Under the pieces are notes generated by a model, which did no database searches, was not told the origin of the DNA, and saw only the letters and a list, made by a program, of their open reading frames with translations. A stretch of DNA of 64,000 bases from positions 149,620,237 to 149,684,236 of the forward strand of contig CM070899.1 of assembly GCA_036417435.1 (NCBI GenBank), given 5' to 3'. Source of the stretch: Inia geoffrensis. Its lineage: Eukaryota > Chordata > Mammalia > Artiodactyla > Iniidae. A program made the translations under genes and the position numbers. The first letter of the stretch is position 1; each line of letters begins with the position of its first letter. Positions 44,630 to 64,000 of this stretch are shown here, piece after piece.

Positions 44630-46190
44630 ATGAAGTCATATATGTGGGGGATGGAAAAAAGAAAAACAGAATAATTCCTAAGTTTTTGCCTCTAGTAAAT
44701 GGGTAGACACTGAAGTCATTTGGGAAATCTTGGAGGAAAAACAGGTTGGAGGTGGAGGTGAGAATCAAGAGCATTGCTCTGAATATGCTAGTTCTGAAAT
44801 GCTTGTTAGATCTCCAAATGAAGAGGCCACATAAGCCATGGGATATATGAATTTGGCGTTCAAGGAAGCGGTCAGGGCCAGAATTTATCATTTCGAGAAT
44901 CATCAACTTATACCTAGAATTTAAAACCATGGAATGGATGAAATCAACTTAAGAAAGAATATATAGAGAAAAAGAGGTGAGGATCCAAAGCCAAGGGCTG
45001 GGCACTGCAACATCTAAAGATAGAGCAGAGAAGAAGCCTGCAAGCAGGACCAAGAAGCAACAATTAAGGACTTCCCTGGTGGCGCAGTGGTTAAGAATCC
45101 ACCTGCCAGTGCAAGGGACACGGGTTCGAGCCCTGGTCCGGGAAGATCCCAGATGCCACGGAGCAACTAAGCCCGTACACCACAACTACTGAGCCCGCAA
45201 ACCACAACTACTGAAGCCCGCGTGCCTAGAGCTCGTGCTCTGCAATGAGAAACCACCGCAATGAGAAACCTGCCACACCACAACAAAGAGTAGCCCCTGC
45301 TCACCGCAACTAGAGAAAGCCCAAGCATAGCAACAAAGACCCAATGCAACCAAAAATAAATAAATAAAAATTTAAAAAACAAAAACAAGCAACAATTAGT
45401 AAGACAGGAAGAAAACCAAAAATACGTACTATCCTAGAAACCAAGTGTTTCTTGATATACAGAGAAATCAATTATGCCTAATGTCGGGAGGCTTCCTAAG
45501 AGAGGGACAAGAGGTGGGCACTGTATTAGCAACATGGAATCACTGGTGACTCAGACAAGGGCAGCTTCGGTGGAGTAATGGGGACAGAAATCTACCAGAG
45601 TGGGTTGAGGAAAAAAGTGGGGAAGTGAAAACATGTACAACTCTTCTGAGAAGTTTTTCTGTGAAATTCCCAGAGAAATGCGCAGTAACTAAAGGGGGAA
45701 ATGGGGCCAAAGCAGGAGTTTTTAAAGAAGAAACATCCTCGAACATATCTTTATGTTAATGGGAATGACCTAACAAGAGAAAGATGGAGGAGAGAGAAAA
45801 TAATTGCAAGAGCAAAGACCTTGAGAAGTCAAAAGGAGACAGGATTCAGTGAAGAGGTGGAGGGGTTGGCCTTTTATAGTAGCAGGACTATTTCATTCAG
45901 GAGGAAAGGCAGAGAATGGGCATAGAGGCAAGTCACATGGTTGACATGGTAAGGGAAAGATAAGGAATCCCCACCTGATCGTTTCTATTTCTGCCATGAA
46001 GTAGGTGGCAAGGTGATCAATGAGAAATCAAAGGAGGGGCTTTAAAGAGAAATGAAGGCGTGAAACGAAGAAATGAAAACAGCAATTTCAGGGAGTGGGA
46101 AATTAGACAAGAAAAGTATATGAGGATTGCTCAGCAGTTAGAGGTGATGAAAAGATCTAAGATATGACCAAGGGAATGCATGGCTAAGGT
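44630..46190 (-). mobile_element. Long antisense L2 LINE copy
   Basis: AAGGGCAGCTTCGGTGGAGT, AATGGGGACAGAAATC, CCAGAGTGGGTTGAGG, AATGGGAATGACCTAACAAG and GATCGTTTCTATTTCTGCCA are reversed L2 ORF words in order. It is split by the SINE at 45068-45386. Confidence 0.75.
45068..45386 (+). mobile_element. CHR-L SINE nested in L2
   Basis: Complete long form, TSD AAGCAACAATTA (45055-45066, 45387-45398). Confidence 0.95.
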
Positions 46191-46199
46191 GGAGGGAAG

Positions 46200-46322
46200 T
46201 ATAAATTGAGCCTCAGAAAGGCTAGGAAATTGGCCCACTGGTCACACAGCTAATGAGCAGAAGAGCCAGAATTCACAGTGAGGCCCGAGTAACTCTACAC
46301 TCTGTGCTCTTTCTGCTCTGCC
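46200..46322 (+). mobile_element. MIR SINE
   Basis: GAGCCTCAGAAAGGCTAGGA, AATTGGCCCACTGGTCACAC and AGCTAATGAGCAGAAGAGCC. Confidence 0.8.
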
Positions 46323-46479
46323 AGGTCTTCAGGTACAATCACGCAACCTGGTACAAAGAAAAGGCTACAGGTAAAGAGCTTCTACCAAGAAAGGTTCACT
46401 CAGCTCCACAAACATGTGACAGCTTTGGGACCCTGATTTCCTCATGACCTACACAGAATCTGGGAGACTGCTTCAGTAT

Positions 46480-47042
46480 TTCATCCATCCAGATGGCCAG
46501 TGATGGTGTTCAAGCTCTCCCTTTGGATTACCACTGACTTGTCTGGCCTATCTCTACTCCCTCCAAGCCACCTTCCAGACCGCTGAAAATTATCTTTGTG
46601 AAATTCATACTACGCCTTCCATCGCATAACACCCTAGCACCGTGCACAAGGTTTCTCTTCGTGACTCAGTCCTGTTGCCCTGGGCCCCCCACACATCTTG
46701 TGCTGTAGCCATTAGATTATTCACCGTTTCACAACCGTGACAGCCCTACTAATGCTTCCATGCCATTGCAGATGCTGGATCTCTCCTTGAAATGTCCTCT
46801 GCCCTGGTTCACATGACAGATTCCCATTTACCCAGTTTCAGTGTCCCTTCCCCAGTATAGCCTTCCTTCTCTGCCTCTCCTTCAGCCCCCTCCACTGTTC
46901 CCAGATATACACTATTGGGGCTTTTAACATTTTGCATTATAATTCTATTTGCCTATTTCTCTCCGCACCCTCAACATCTTGGCACAGCATCTACCTGACA
47001 CACAGTAGGTGCTCAAATCTTATGTTGAATGCTGAATGAGAA
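46480..47042 (+). mobile_element. L2 LINE 3' end
   Basis: TCTCTACTCCCTCCAAGCCA, CCTTCCAGACCGCTGAAAAT and a terminus CACAGTAGGTGCTCAAATC, TTATGTTGAATGCTGAATGA. Confidence 0.8.
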
Positions 47043-47799
47043 TTAATTTAGCTGTTCAAAGTTGAAGATTATGAAATAAGCTGAACTGTTTTTGGTGGGG
47101 CTGAGCATCTCATATCACATTTATTATGTTCCCAAGGGAAGTCAGTACCTAGATGGTAGAGGGATATAGGATCCAGCTGTCTGCATCCACGGCTCCTTTC
47201 CCAGCCTGCTCTGAAAGCCACCTTCAAAGTCAGAGGCTACTAAACAAGCTTACTACATAAATGGTGGGCACAGTATGAAGATGAAACATAAACATCCTGA
47301 CAAGCCCTGTGGAGGAGGCTGAGAAAGTGACAGAAGGATGCTGACTGGTGGCTGGCAGGTGTTTGTAGGAGAGCAGTGATGGCTCGGCCGTCCAGGAACA
47401 ACCTGTCTGATCTCTTTAGGGACACCTGGAGCTTGCCAGCTCCCACTACCCAAATTACAGTAAGTGCTGCACAGTGTTTGTTTCTGCTGTGGCAGTGAGA
47501 ACCACTCACTCTTCCACCTGCACAACGCAGATGATGCAGATGGGAGCGTGCTTCCACACGAGGATGTGCAATTATGCCCAGTTCCTCCAGCTGTAACAAT
47601 TACCAGGAGAACACCCGAGGGAAGGAAACAATCCGGGCAGATAGCTGTCTTCCACGCTGGCACACACCACTTAGTCCTCCCAAGAGCAGCTGCTGGATCT
47701 ATGGCCTCTAGTCCCTTTCACAGTCCTTCCTGGAACTCATGTATTTGAAAAACATTTGGTGAGATCAGAACATAAGGCAGTCATTAAACAGGATATATT
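47043..47799. other. Sequence between L2 and the DET1 3' end
   Basis: No gene recognised. Overlapping frames at 47.24-47.75 kb on both strands lack support. It may include alternative DET1 3' UTR. Confidence 0.35.
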
Positions 47800-48250
47800 T
47801 AAGTAAGAAAATACCAAGGCTTTATTTTTTTTTCTTATAAAGACAGCCCTGCTATTGGCTAAGTGGAAAAATGTACACACTGCTCATGAGTAAACAAGAT
47901 TTACCTGCTTCAGGCTGCATACCATAATGCCAAAGAAGTGACATGAAGGAGGCAGAGGTGTAATGCTCTCATCTTCATAGCAATAAAATGCAAAATAAAA
48001 AAAACTTAAATGGACTTAATTAATGCTGGGCATTCCCACAGGGAAAAGGCAAGAGGACTTTAAGTCGATCGGTAGTTGTACTGTGTACGACAAAAAAATT
48101 CCGTCAGGCTGAGCCACCTGGCTCTCCCCATCTGAGGTATACAGTCTGGAACCGACAAGGCTGAGAGTCAGGAGCTTCTGCTTTACAGTCCACTGAGATA
48201 TGAAGGAGGCAGAGTCTTGGAAGACCGGATGACCCACTCTGGTGAGGCAC
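47800..48250 (-). other. DET1: DET1 3' UTR with candidate poly(A) signal
   Basis: Sequence below the stop codon. On the minus strand the first AATAAA is at 47826-47821, about 425 nt after the stop, within an A-rich run. I place the transcript end near 47800 by inference. No SINE interrupts this stretch. Confidence 0.55.

Positions 48251-64000
<15,750 letters not shown>

Overview
This is vertebrate nuclear DNA, almost certainly from a whale or dolphin. Three spliced genes sit in a sea of retroposons. The organism call rests on about 28 tRNA-Glu-derived CHR-type SINEs, many with intact target-site duplications (TSDs), and on a cetartiodactyl-style L1 3' end. I saw no Bov-B or Bov-A2 ruminant arrays. 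Gene order MRPL46(-) / MRPS11(+) / DET1(-) matches human 15q26.1.

Left part (1-9.4 kb): L1 and L2 debris surrounds a processed TDRD3 pseudogene (about 3.87-5.84 kb) that is split by two SINEs. Coding exons 1-3 of MRPL46 follow on the minus strand. Its last coding exon is not visible and should lie left of base 1. MRPL46 and MRPS11 are head to head, with start codons about 390 bp apart around a shared promoter.

Middle (9.4-19.6 kb): all six coding exons of MRPS11 are intact (198 codons plus stop). The first 5' splice site has been tandemly duplicated with a 48-bp period. Intron 2 holds a long antisense L2 copy with reverse-transcriptase remnants.

Gap (19.6-47.8 kb): I see no protein gene here. 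It contains L2, MIR, old L1, hAT and Tigger relics, a probable ERV LTR, several CHR SINEs and long unclassified stretches.

Right part (47.8-64 kb): the three 3'-terminal coding exons of DET1 lie on the minus strand (last 189 residues). Its introns are packed with SINEs in both orientations, microsatellites and a perfect 19-bp hairpin. The 5' exons lie right of the window.

MRPL46 and MRPS11 encode large- and small-subunit proteins of the mitochondrial ribosome, which fits a shared promoter. DET1 is a substrate-adaptor component of a CUL4-DDB1-COP1 ubiquitin ligase and is functionally unrelated. I found no sign of a novel multi-gene system. The noteworthy items are the duplicated splice donor, the TDRD3 retrocopy, retroposons whose TSDs enclose extra 3' sequence, and the intronic palindrome.
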